Positions 32,243 to 41,985 of a stretch of DNA of 64,000 nt are shown one piece after another (the first letter of the stretch is position 1; the number at the start of each line of letters is the position of its first letter). Made by a program: the position numbers and the translations under genes. Under the pieces are notes generated by a model. It made no database searches, was not told the origin of the DNA, and worked only from the letters and a program-made list of their open reading frames with translations. The stretch comes from Ahaetulla prasina (taxonomy: Eukaryota; Chordata; Lepidosauria; Squamata; Colubridae): NCBI RefSeq assembly GCF_028640845.1, contig NC_080548.1, forward strand, positions 6,628,314 through 6,692,313. The letters run 5' to 3'.

Positions 32243-32296
32243 GATTAAGTATTGTTTTTTGCTTGGAACTAAGAGGTAACTTGGAACTAGCAAGGA

Positions 32297-32298
<2 letters not shown>

Positions 32299-32334
<36 letters not shown>

Positions 32335-32345
32335 CTCCTTCTCCT
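32299..32345 (+). repeat. (ACT)n then (CTC)-rich microsatellite
   Basis: About eleven ACT units are followed by TCC/CTC repeats at the RTE 3' end. Confidence 0.9.
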
Positions 32346-32349
32346 CTAC

Positions 32350-33730
32350 CACCTCCTCCTCCTCCTTCCTTCTAGCATATGTGCAGGGTCCCCTTTTCAA
32401 ATAATTGAATGCCAATTTGCATGGTCAACTGCATCTCCAGGGTACAGGCCTGTGGCTTCCATGTTTATGGTGTCTTGCCATCTCTGTTTTGGGTGCCTGA
32501 AAGGTCACCAGCCTTTGACCGGTAGTTGGTAGGCAAAGTTGGCAATGGCAAAGCTGCTCTCTGTGTTCTGTCCCCCTCCGCAGTCCGGGAGACACAAGCG
32601 ATGACTTAATTAGCTGGCAACTATCAGCTCTGGCAGCAAACTAGCGAGCGTCTGCCAAGTGTCTTTGTTATCTCACTTGATGCCGATGAGTCAGCCAGGA
32701 AACCAGGAACAAACAGGACTTCGGCTCTAATTCTCCCTCTAAGAAGTTGATTTGCTTGCCACAAAGTGGTATAGCAGCCCTTGCTGCTTTTATATCCTGT
32801 GGGGTGTGGCTCCATGACTCAGCACTTCCTAGGCCTGCCCCACCCCTGCTTCTGTTGTTCCTGCCTCTCCTGCCTACGAAACCTAGGGTCCAGCCAGGCC
32901 TGATTGCCATCAGCCGGGTCTGGAGGCATGGCCTGGGTGGGGAAAGAGTCAAGGGATGGAGGCCTCGTTATCTCCTCCACCTGGCCTGTCTCTGGCTCCT
33001 GAAGCAGTGCCAGGGAAGCTGGTGCTCCAGAAGTAAGTCCTGATGGCCCTTCCCCCTCACTTTCGAGTCACTTTCTGGCAGGGGGCCTGGCTCGGGGTGT
33101 GCAGACACAACACTCTGGACATTCCATACCAGCAGAGCTGGCCTCTTCTCATCTTCTCTATAATTGGTGCCACACCAAAATGTTTTCGAATGATGTCATT
33201 TGTGATGTGGTCAAGAAGGAAGATGCCTGATATCCAACAAAGCATTCACATTTCCATAGTTTTTGCTGCTCAGCATTCAGTGCCATAGAATGCAACAGGG
33301 CAGATGGTTATCTTGTAAATCTTAGATTTAAGATGGGTTGGCATTTGTCTGTCACATAGCACACCAGTGAGTTCTCGCCAAAACATCCAGGCTGAATTCA
33401 CCCTTGCTCGGACCTTGCCATTGATTCGCCATTGCCCAGGAGGTGGAATCCCAGATACCGAAAGATGTCCACCTTCTTTAGGTTTTCTCCATTGATTTGA
33501 AGCGTTCCAGGGGTGGTGACAGTCTCTAAGTACTCAGTTTTCTTGATGTTGAGGTGCAGTCAAAAATGGTTGAGATGATCATTCCATGTTTGCAGTTGCT
33601 GCTGTAGTTCGCCTCTAGTGGTGGAAGCAAGGACAACATCATCAGCATAGAGCATAGTCCCAGGGTGTTGCAGGTTATGTGTGATGGTGTCCATGACCAG
33701 TATAAACAAAAGTGGTTACAGTAGGGGAAA
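32350..33730 (-). pseudogene. RTE-type RT and C-terminus, broken
   Basis: Minus strand from 33730: LLFILVMDTITHNLQ..MLYADDVVLASTTRGELQ (catalytic YADD near 33640-33651), LNIKKTEYLET, FRYLGFHL, then a degenerate part and DHITNDIIRKHFGVAPIIEKMRRGQLCWYG, which stops at the LTR. On the other side HPKQRWQDTI and GLYPGDAVDHANWHSII continue it. These are motifs of RTE-clade LINEs of a different lineage from Bov-B. Several stops are present. Confidence 0.7.
32564..33112 (-). mobile_element. Solo LTR, 549 bp, with CTCTG target duplication
   Basis: In minus orientation it starts TGTTGTGTCTGCAC and ends GGACAGAACA. Flanks CTCTG (32559-32563 and 33113-33117) are identical. A TATA box GATATAAAAG lies on the minus strand at about 32794-32786. 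There is no internal coding region, so the element was reduced by LTR-LTR recombination. A 5-bp duplication fits Gypsy or some ERVs; the class is unresolved. Confidence 0.85.
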
Positions 33731-33735
33731 ATGAC

Positions 33736-34135
33736 ACTTCCACCAACACTGGCAGGAGAAGCTACTGTATAAAATCAGATAGTAAACCCCACACTCACAC
33801 CAATGATGTTACCTAGATAGGTAATGAAAGGTTTGCAAGCAAACAACCAAGCTCAGAGAGCATCAGGGACTCCACATATTCTCTCTAGCAGCCAATGGCC
33901 TGATAAGCAGGGATTAACACCAGACAAACAGAAAACAATAATCAAGGAACTACCAAGAAGAAAACAATGCCCCCTCAAGCCTGACAGAGCAAGCTGCTAC
34001 ATATAAACAAGGTGCAAACTCCATATTCACTAGCACAGTACTAATAATATTGCCTATTCACTAGACAGTGAAAGCAAATGACCAAGCTCAGAGTAATAAG
34101 GACTCCACAGTTCAATCCTGAGCTACATATATTTT
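33736..34135 (+). mobile_element. Two tandem hammerhead-bearing repeat units, plus strand
   Basis: Two units about 244 bp apart share GCAAGC/GCAAATGACCAAGCTCAGAG and end near CTGAGCTACATATATT. They are in the opposite orientation to the pair at 31.7-32.3 kb. Both cores are decayed (CAATGATG.. at 33801 and CTAATAAT.. near 34041; GAAA at 33826-33829 and 34070-34073). Confidence 0.6.
33801..33835 (+). ncRNA. Decayed hammerhead-like core
   Basis: CAATGATG replaces CTGATGA. The stem TTACCTA..TAGGTAA is still perfect and is followed by TGAAAG. The changed core base makes activity unlikely. Confidence 0.35.
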
Positions 34136-34237
34136 CTTCTAATTTTCTTCATTTTGTAAAAACATTATGTTGTCCAGAACTGGAAACCAATTTGCAAATT
34201 GTCTTCTTTCTCTATTTGGGACCAGGTCTGCCCAGTG

Positions 34238-37200
34238 CAAGGAAAAAAGATATGACGCCAGAAGATGAGCCCCTCAGGTCAGAAGGTGTCCAATATGCTA
34301 CTGGAGAAGAGCGGAGGGCTGGTACTAGTAGCGCCAGAAAGAATGAAGCAACTGGGCCAAAGCCGAAAGGACACTCAGCTGTGGATATATCTGGTGGTGA
34401 AAGGAAAGTCCAATGCTGTAAATATTTTTTCTCCATAGGAACCTGGAATGTAAGATCCATGAATCAAGGCAAGCTGGATGTGGTCAAACAAGAGATGACA
34501 AGACTGAACATTGACATCTTAGGAATCAGCGAACTAAAGTGGACAGGAATGGGTGAATTTAATTCAGATGACTATCAGGTATACTACTGTGGGCAAGAAT
34601 CCCTCAAAAGAAATGGAGTGTCCTTCATAATCAATAAAAAAGTAGGAAAAGCAATACTGGGATACAATCCCCAAAATGACAGAATGATCTCAGTCCGAAT
34701 CCAAGGCAAACCATTCAATATCACAGTAGTTCAAGTCTATGCCTCAACCACTGGTGCTGAAGAAGATGAAATTGACCAGTTCTATGAAGCCCTACAGCAC
34801 CTGATAGAATTAACACCAAAAAATGATGTCCTTATCATCATGGGAGATTGGAATGCTAAAGTAGGAAGCCAAAAGATAACCGGAATAACAGGCAAGTATG
34901 GCCTTGGAGTACAAAATAAAGCAAGGGCACAGGCTGATAGAATTCTGTCAAGACAATAAGATGGTCATAGCAAACACTCTTTTCCAACAACCTAAGAGAC
35001 GACTCTACACATGGACATCACCAGATGGTCAACACAGAAATCAGATTGACTATGTGCTCTGCAGCCAAAGATGGAGAAGTTCTATACAGTCAGTAAAAAC
35101 AAGACCAGGAGCTGACTGTGGCTCAGATCATGAGCTTCTTCTTGCAAAATTTAGGCTTAAACTAAAGAAAGTAGGGAAAAGCACCAGGCCACTCAGATAT
35201 GAACTAAATCATATCCCTGATGAATATACAGTAGAGGTGACAAATAGATTTAAAGAATTAGATCTGATAGACAGAGTGCATGATGAACTATGGACGGAGG
35301 TTCACAACATTGTACAAGAGGTAGCAACTAAAACCATTCCAAAGAAAAAGAAATGCAAGAAAGCAAAATGGCTGTCTGAGGAAGCTCTGCAAATAGCTGA
35401 GGAAAGAAGGGAAGTGAAAGGCAAGGGAGAAAGAGAAAGATACACCCAGTTGAATGCAGAATTCCAGAGAATAGCTAGAAGAGATAAGAATGCATTCTTA
35501 AATGAACAGTGCAAAGAAATAGAAGAAAACAATAGAATAGGGAGGACCAGAGATCTATTCAAGAAAATTGGAGATATGAAGGGAACGTTTCATGCAAAGG
35601 TGGGCATGATAAAGAACCAAAATGGCAGGGACCTAACAGAGGCAGGAGAGATTAAGAAAAGGTGGCAAAATTACACAGAAGAACTATACAAGAATGAGCT
35701 TAACATCCCTGATAACCACGATGGGGTGGTCACTAACCTTGAGCCAGACATCCTAGAATGTGAAATCAAATGGGCCTTAGGAAATCTGAGCAACAACAAA
35801 GCTAATGGAGGAGACAGTATTCCAGCTGAGCTATTCAAAATCTTAAAAGACGATGCAGTAAAACTGCTACACCCAATTTGCCAGCAAATTTGGAAAACTC
35901 AACAATGGCTACAGGATTGGAAAAGGTCAGTTTACATTCCAATTCCAAAGAAAGGCAATGCCAAAGAATGTTCAAACTATCGCACCATTGCACTCATTTC
36001 ACATGCTACTAAGGTTATACTTAAAATCCTACAAGCTAGGCTCCAGCAGTATGTGAAGCGAGAACTACCAGAAGTACAGGCAGGATTTTGTAGAGGCAGA
36101 GGAACTAGAGATCAAATTGCCAACATACACTGGATCATGGAGAAAGCTAGGGAGTTCCAGAAAAACATCTACTTCAGCTTCATTGACTATGCTAAAGCCT
36201 TTGATTGTGTGGATCACAACAAATTGTGGCAAGTTCTTAAAGAGATGGGAGTACCAGACCATCTCATTTGTCTCTTGAGAAACCTGTATGCGGGTCAAGA
36301 AGCAACAGTGAGAACTGGACACGGAACTACTGATTGGTTCAAAATTGGGAAAGGAGTCTGACAAGGCTGTATACTATCACCCTGTCTATTTAACTTATAT
36401 GCAGAGCACATCATGAGAAAGGTGGGGCTAGATGAATCAAAAATTGGAATTAAGATTGCGGGAAGAAATATCAACAACCTCAGATATGCAGATGATACAC
36501 TCTAATGGCAGAAAGCGAAGAGGAACTAAAGAGCCTCCTGATGCGGTGAAGGAGGAGAGTGCAAAAGTTGGCTTGAAACTCAAAATTAAGAAAACTAAAA
36601 TCATGGCATCTGGCCCTCTCAAATCCTGGCAGATAGATGGGGAAGAAATGGAGGTAGTGACAGATTTTATTTTCCTGGGCTCCAAGATCACCACAGATGG
36701 GGACTGCAGCCAAGAAATTAAAAGACGCTTGCTCCTGGGGAGGAAAGCTATGGCAAATCTAGACAGCATACTAAAAAGCAGAGACATCACCCTGCCAACC
36801 AAAGTGCGTATAGTCAAAGCTATGGTTTTCCCAGTTGCAATGTATGGCTGTGAACCATAAGAAAGGCTGAGCGCCAAAGAATTGAGGCCTTTGAACTCTG
36901 GTGCTGGAGAAGACTCCTGCGAGTCCCTTGGATTGCAAGGCAAACAAACAAGTCAGTTCTAGAGGAGATCAACCCTGACTGCTCTTTAGAAGGCCAGATC
37001 CTGAAGATGAAACTGAAATACTTTGGCCACCTAATGAGAAAGAAGGACTCACTGGAGAAGAGCCTAATACTGGGAAAGATTGAGGGCAAAAGAAGAAGGG
37101 GACGACAGAGAACGAGGTGGCTGAATGGAGTCACTGAAGCAGTAGGCATGAGTTTAAATGGACTCCAGAGGATGGTAGAGGACAGGAAGGTCTGGAGGAA

Positions 37201-37246
37201 TGTTGTCCATGGGGTCGCAATGGGTCAGACACGACTTTGCAACTAA
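34238..37246 (+). pseudogene. Bov-B endonuclease-reverse transcriptase, multiply broken
   Basis: Endonuclease: TWNVRSMNQGKLDVVKQEM, LGISELKWTG and IIMGDWNAKVG (34440-34890). After a frameshift near 34890-34910, ANTLFQQPKRRLYTWTSPDGQ, NQIDYVLC and GSDHELL complete it. RT: ECSNYRTIALI, QAGFCRGRGTRDQI, FIDYAKAFDCVDH. A TGA at 36359-36361 interrupts GV-QGC. YADDT is at about 36487-36501, followed by a 2-bp loss that shifts the frame. FIFLGSKIT, MVFPVAMYGCE, a further break near 36858, and the C-terminus LKMKLKYFGHLMRK..GQTRLCN at 37007-37246 follow. All domains are recognisable; at least four lesions make it inactive. Confidence 0.93.
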
Positions 37247-37252
37247 CAACAA
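34238..37252 (+). mobile_element. Bov-B (RTE) LINE, nearly full length
   Basis: A 3015-bp body is flanked by the 10-bp duplication CTGCCCAGTG (34228-34237 and 37253-37262). It ends GGGTCAGACACGACTTTGCAACTAACAACAA, the characteristic Bov-B 3' end. It lacks the first part of the 5' region seen at 40.3-40.8 and 61.2-61.8 kb. Bov-B is well known in squamates and ruminants. Confidence 0.95.
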
Positions 37253-37262
37253 CTGCCCAGTG

Positions 37263-38256
37263 CAGGGGTGAAATGCTCCCAGTTCAGACTGGCTCGCATG
37301 ATCTGGTAGCGATGGCGGCTGCTGGTTCGAAAGACTGGTAGCAAAAATCCCTCCCCCCCCCCCCCCCGCTGCCTCTGCTGAGCCGGCGAGGTTTTGTTTT
37401 TTTTTTACTTTTAAAAGCCGGTTTTTCTTCAGCTGAAACATGCCTTTAAAAATTAAAAAAAGCCTTTGAGGATCCTGCCCCTCAGCTGAGATCGGCAGAG
37501 CCTTTAAACTTTAAAAAAAAAAATTTAGTCTCCTCTGGTGATCTCACCTGAGTTCCTCATCAGCAGAACCTTAATTGTACTCTTACTTGTAGAAAACATG
37601 TTTTCTACAAGTAAGAGTAGAGATTCTAAGGCATTTATCTGATTACTGATGAACGCATGGCTCTTTTTCCAGCCTGAAAGCAGTTTCACTCTCAGCCCAG
37701 ACAGAATCAATTGCTTAGCTAATCTATTTCCTCAGTAATCAACTAATGCTGGCTGGCTTTGCTGGCTGAGGAAATCTGGGAATTGAAGTCCACAATAAAA
37801 TAAAATAGAATAAAATAATAAAATAAAATATTTGTGCAGCTTTCTGAGATTTGGTGTGTTTCTGTAGTGTTTCACTCTAACTACACAAACACACAAAATC
37901 CCAGAAAGCTGTATGTGGCATTTTGTGTGTTTGTGTGTGTGTGTGAGAGAGAGAGAGAGTTGTGTTGTGTGTGTGTAAAGTGTGAAAGTTGGTTTTTGAG
38001 CTTTTTGTGGCTGTGTGAAGTGTGAAGTGCAGCTGCTTTTACATTGTGTGTGAGTCAGTTGTGTTGTGTTGTGTTGTGTGTGTGTAAAGTGTGAAAGTTG
38101 GTTTTTGGTACCTTATTGTTTTTTATACTTTGTTTATTATTTTTATTATTTATTGTTATTGGACACGCCCACTCAGTCATCTGACCACCAAGCCACGCCC
38201 ACCAATTAAGCCACACCCACAGAACCAGTAGGGAAAATTTTTAGATTTCACCCCTG
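37263..38256. mobile_element. hAT-type element, 994 bp, inserted at the Bov-B 3' flank
   Basis: Inverted ends CAGGGGTGAAAT and ATTTCACCCCTG are flanked by an exact GCCCAGTG duplication (37255-37262 and 38257-38264). Inside are a C-run (about 37352-37368), an AATAAA run (37795-37830), (GT)n(GA)n at 37921-37960 and a repeated GTGTGTAAAGTGTGAAAGTTGG (37970 and 38084). No transposase frame was found. Confidence 0.92.
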
Positions 38257-38264
38257 GCCCAGTG

Positions 38265-38630
38265 TATAGGGAGAAATCCCATTCTAAAATGTTCAGCCAT
38301 GAAAGAGTTAAAAGAAAATCTCAATCTGACCTGTCAATCAAACCTACCCTGTCAATCCCTGTACAGGGCAGAGGTAATAAAAACACAGCAATTAAAGCTG
38401 AGCTGCTAATCAAGATTGAAAAGATATGCCTCACAGGTGAGGTTTCAAAAACAGGAAGAACCAAAACTATCTGTTGCTCCTTGGAGTGTCTCTCTAAAAC
38501 CAACTAAACATTTGGTAAGAAAAGAAATCCCAATCCCTGAGCAGGAAATTATAGAGCAAGATATGGAATAGTTCAGAAGCAGACAAAAACTATACTGACA
38601 ATACTGAGAACTGCTCTGGCGAAACTGTTG
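38265..38630. other. Unassigned spacer
   Basis: Nothing was recognised between the two hAT elements. Confidence 0.4.
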
Positions 38631-38638
38631 CTCTATAC

Positions 38639-39051
38639 TAGGGGTGTCAAACTTGATTTCATTGAGATTCACATCAGGGTTGTGTTAGACCTCAGGGGTT
38701 GGGGTGGGCATGGCGAGGATGGGCATGGGCAGCTTGACCAGCATGGCTGTGGTCACTGGTGTCAAGGCGCCTGTGGCCTGAGTGCTCTGCCAGTGAAAAC
38801 AGGCTCCTGAGCTCTGTTTTTGGCAGCAACGGCCCCCTGCAACCCTCTGCCAGCAAAAACAGAGCCGCCCCCAGCTCCATTTTTGCTGGCAGAGGGTTGC
38901 AGGGGGCCATCATGGCTGAAAACAGAGCTTGCAAGGCCCTCCGAGCTCCGTTTTCACTGGCAGAGGCACTGTGGGCTGGACCTTCTCTGTTTCCAGGGCG
39001 GCCTCACAGGCCAGATCTAAGCACCCTGTGGACCTTGAGTTTGACACCCTG
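38639..39051. mobile_element. Non-autonomous hAT element, 413 bp
   Basis: The left end TAGGGGTGTCAAAC and right end GTTTGACACCCTG (approximate) resemble the termini at 3037-3300. The flanks CTCTATAC (38631-38638) and CTCTACAC (39052-39059) differ at one base. The interior has direct and inverted GCCAGTGAAAACGGAGC-like repeats. Confidence 0.8.
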
Positions 39052-39062
39052 CTCTACACAAA

Positions 39063-39175
39063 GATGTCCAACTTTGGCAACTTGAAGACCTGTGGACTTC
39101 AATTCCCAGAATTCCCCAAACAGCAATTTTGGAAGTTGACGTCCACAAGTCTTCAAGTTGCCAAGGGTGGACATC
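39063..39175. repeat. Foldback (inverted-repeat) MITE
   Basis: The left arm GATGTCCAACTTTGGCAACTTGAAGAC.. returns as the right arm ..GTCTTCAAGTTGCCAAGGGTGGACATC. The 113-bp unit can form one long hairpin, with the ATTCCCAGAATTCCCCA motif in the loop. Confidence 0.75.
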
Positions 39176-40249
39176 CCAGTTCTTCATCTTAAGATTCAAA
39201 GTTTCTGATCTATTGACAGTACTCAACTTCTTTCTGTCCAACTCTAACTCTGCCTAACTCTAACAGAATTACTCCTGGTCTAAACCAACATCTGTTGTTG
39301 GCAACAAGCAGGATGAGGAACAGTGGAATCTTATTTATGCTTGATCAATCAAAAGGGGCTTTCAGAAATACAGGGGCATCTTGTGGAACACTGGCAAGCT
39401 TGCCAAAAACAAGTTGGTGATTGCAGGCATGAAATTGAAACCCTTGTGTGTTGCCTGTACAATGCTGGTTAAACAAAAGGGACAGGGTTATAACTATATA
39501 TAGCATGGCTACCCTCGTGACTTTGACTGCACCTTTCCATGGACATAACTGAAGATTTTATACTTTGGGTATATTCATCTGTTGGCCTAGATTTCTTGGT
39601 TGTGGCAGTAGCTGAGGGTATGCTTCCACAACCAAAACTAGGGATTGCAGCCATTCCTGAGTTGTCATTTCTAATCTCAGTGGTGCAGATCTGAGCGTAT
39701 CCCCTGGCAGACTAGACTTTCCCTCTCTTTTATTTTCAGCAATGTTGCTATTTAAACTGTTCAATATGTTTTTCTATCCATTATTGGCTAAATAAAACTG
39801 AGCAGCACACACACACAAAAGTGTGTTCATTTTGTTATGTACGGTTTGCACATTTTTTTTGCAAGTTCTTTTCTTTTCAGTACAAGTTTGTGGTTTTCCC
39901 CCTGTATTGCATATTAGTTCTTTTATGCATTCAATAAAAAAAATCTTTTCTAAGCCATACACATTATTTAAGTCTGCCCATGGCTCAGATATTTCATTGA
40001 ACTCTCTAATCTATTTCATAAACAAGGCCAGGTATTTGTAGACATATGTAAAAAAATGGGAGGGATAAGACGAAGTGGGGGAGCTGAAGGTTTATTTTTT
40101 AAAAAGAAACCAGCTTTTTGCATTATATGATTTATCAAATGGGGATACGTTTTTCATTTCAGAACGTGCTTGTAAATACATCTCCAGCAACCATTAACTC
40201 ATGGAATTAAATTTGCTGTTAATATATAGTTAATAGTTAATATATATTA
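39176..40249. other. Unassigned, apparently single-copy sequence
   Basis: No gene or repeat was recognised. Confidence 0.4.
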
Positions 40250-40764
40250 AATTCACCCATTACTGTCCATTTTAGTTCACTGATTCCTAAGATGTCAATG
40301 TTCAGTCTTGTCATCTCTTGTTTGACCACATCCAGCTTGCCTTGATTCATGGATCTTACATTCCAGGTTCCTATGGGGGAAAAATCTTTACAGCATCGGA
40401 CTTTCCTTTCACCACCAGATACATCCACAGCTGAGTGTCCTTTTGGCTTTGATCCAGTCGCTTCATTCTTTCTGGTGCTACTAGTACTAGCCCTCTGCTC
40501 TTCCCCAGTAGCATATTGGACACCTTCCGACCTGAGGGGTTCATCTTCCGGCTTCATATCTTTTTCCCTTTTTGTACTGTCCATGGGGTTTTCATGGGAA
40601 AGATACTGAAGTGGGTTGCCATTTCCTTCTCCAGTGGATCACGTTTTGTCAGAACTCTCTGCTATGACCTGTCTGTCTTGGGTGTCCCTGCATGGTATAG
40701 CTCATAGCTTCATTGAGCTACTCAAGCCCCTTTGCCATGAAAAGGCAGTAATCCATGAAGGGGC
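40250..40764 (-). mobile_element. Bov-B 5' fragment, minus strand
   Basis: The minus strand from 40764 (GCCCCTTCATGGATTACTG) contains the 5' region and the start of the ORF, REKDMKPEDEPLRSEGVQ..TWNVRSMNQGKLDVVKQEM..LKWTVMGEFN. The sequence ends abruptly at about 40250 inside the endonuclease. The 3' two-thirds are missing, which is unusual for a LINE copy and implies later deletion. Confidence 0.88.
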
Positions 40765-40859
40765 AATCAGGGAATAAAAGGAAGCAACTACTGTAGTCTT
40801 TTCAATCTGGTCTCCTGTAAATATTTTGGGATTACCAATCTCAAAATTCCTACCCTTCC

Positions 40860-40880
40860 TTTTTTTTTTTTTTTTTTTTT
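40860..40880 (+). repeat. Poly-T run
   Basis: About 20 T residues; no associated element was recognised. Confidence 0.8.
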
Positions 40881-41050
40881 GAGGCCAACAGGCAAAAATT
40901 AAGACAACAGATCAAGGAGGCCAGATACAGGGGTATGTGAGTCTCTTTCCCCATACACAATCAAATATGGCCAGAGATATTTTTTTCATATTTTTCTAGG
41001 GAAAGAAAACCTCCATTGGAGCAAATTAGAGGAGCTGATCTTCTCCTGCA

Positions 41051-41443
41051 TACGGGTAGTCCTCAATTTACATACATTTGTTTAGCAACCGTTTGAAGTT
41101 ACATCAATGCTAAAAGAAAAGTGACCGGTCCTCCCACTTACGACCATCACAACATCGCCACAGTCTTGTGATCAAAATTTGGGTGCTTGGCAACTGGCAT
41201 GTATTTACAAAGGTTGCAACATTCCCAGGTCATATAATCACCATTTGTGACCTTTTCGGCAGGCTACTGATAAGCAAACTCAATGGAGAAAGTCAGATTT
41301 GCTTGATGACTGCATGATTCACTTAACAACTTCAGTGATTTGCTGGGAAAACAAAAGTCCAAAAATTGGACATAAACTCACTTGCTTTGCTCAACAGTGG
41401 AAATTCTGGTCCTGGTTGTGGTCATAAGCTGATGACTGCCTAT
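41051..41443. mobile_element. TACAGGTAGTCCTC-type repeat, near complete
   Basis: It starts TACGGGTAGTCCTCAATTTAC and ends GTGGTCATAAGCTGATGACTGCCTATA, imperfect inverted termini. The interior has TTGTGATCAAAATTTGGGTGCTTGGCAACTGG, as in the other members of the family. Confidence 0.6.
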
Positions 41444-41837
41444 ATTTTAACTGTTAAAATACCAGAAGAGGAGCAAATTAACCCTTCCTTGTCAATTTTT
41501 CTGCTATTGCTGCTGCAGGGGAGCTAAAGAAAATAGAAAAAGAGGAAGATTTTTCTGCAAATGGGAAGGGAGAGTTAATTTTTGTTCTCTGAGCTTGTGC
41601 TTGTTCTTGAAAAGGCCTCTATTGTTGCAACTCAAATCTTGCTTTAGAAGCCTAATTGGTACCTGCTGGCAGGGATTTTCAAAAAGGCAGCACAAAGAGT
41701 GGGTTAATCCTTCCTTACATGTTGCAAATAGGGGGCATGGGAATGGAAAGGCACAGGCCAAATGGGGAGAAATGCATACATGGATTTCCCAGCCATTGGG
41801 CAGATACAGTGATATCAGGGTTGGGTGGATTTAAACA
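41444..41837. other. Unassigned spacer
   Basis: No gene or repeat was recognised. Confidence 0.4.
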
Positions 41838-41985
41838 GATTGACAGAGTTGGAAGGGACCTTATAGGTCATCTAGTCCAACCCCCCCCCCCGGCTCAAGC
41901 AGGAGACCCTATACCATTTCTGACAAATGGCAGTCCAATCTTTTCTTGAAAGTCTCAAGTGATGAAGCTCCCACAACTTCCAAAG
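41838..41985 (-). mobile_element. CR1 LINE 3' end, minus strand (split by L2)
   Basis: In plus orientation AACAGATTGACAGAGTTGGAAGGGACCTTATAGG, a C-run, and CATTTCTGACAAATGGCAGTCC are the reverse complement of the CR1 3' UTR. It resumes at about 43869. Confidence 0.8.

Larger units (their letters stand above)
31741..32297 (-). mobile_element. Two tandem hammerhead-bearing repeat units, minus strand (Penelope-like terminal repeat)
   Basis: Two units of about 249 bp share, in minus orientation, ACTGATGAT.TTACCTA..GGTAATGAAA and then GCAAGCAA.CAACCAAG. In plus orientation the end of each unit is GGTGCTCTCTGGGCTTGG or TTGGTACCCTTTGATC. Tandem units carrying hammerhead cores are known from Penelope-like retroelement termini. 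The element type is inferred, since no Penelope protein is adjacent. The second unit is interrupted by a short hAT-like element. The unit end near 32260-32297 is unclear. Confidence 0.6.
32298..33735 (-). mobile_element. RTE-type LINE fragment, minus strand, split by a solo LTR
   Basis: The 5' part is at 33735-33113 and the 3' part at 32563 down to about 32340, followed by a (TAG)n-type tail (plus strand (ACT)n, 32299-32332). The protein reading joins across the LTR without loss. The 5' portion of the LINE is missing. Confidence 0.7.

Noticed and set aside
34212..37441. Minus-strand frames within the Bov-B
   Set aside because: Antisense shadows without family features; the plus strand has all endonuclease and RT motifs.
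37921..38110. TGTGTTG-rich stretch as a possible satellite or origin
   Set aside because: It lies within the hAT element and is best explained as internal microsatellite growth.
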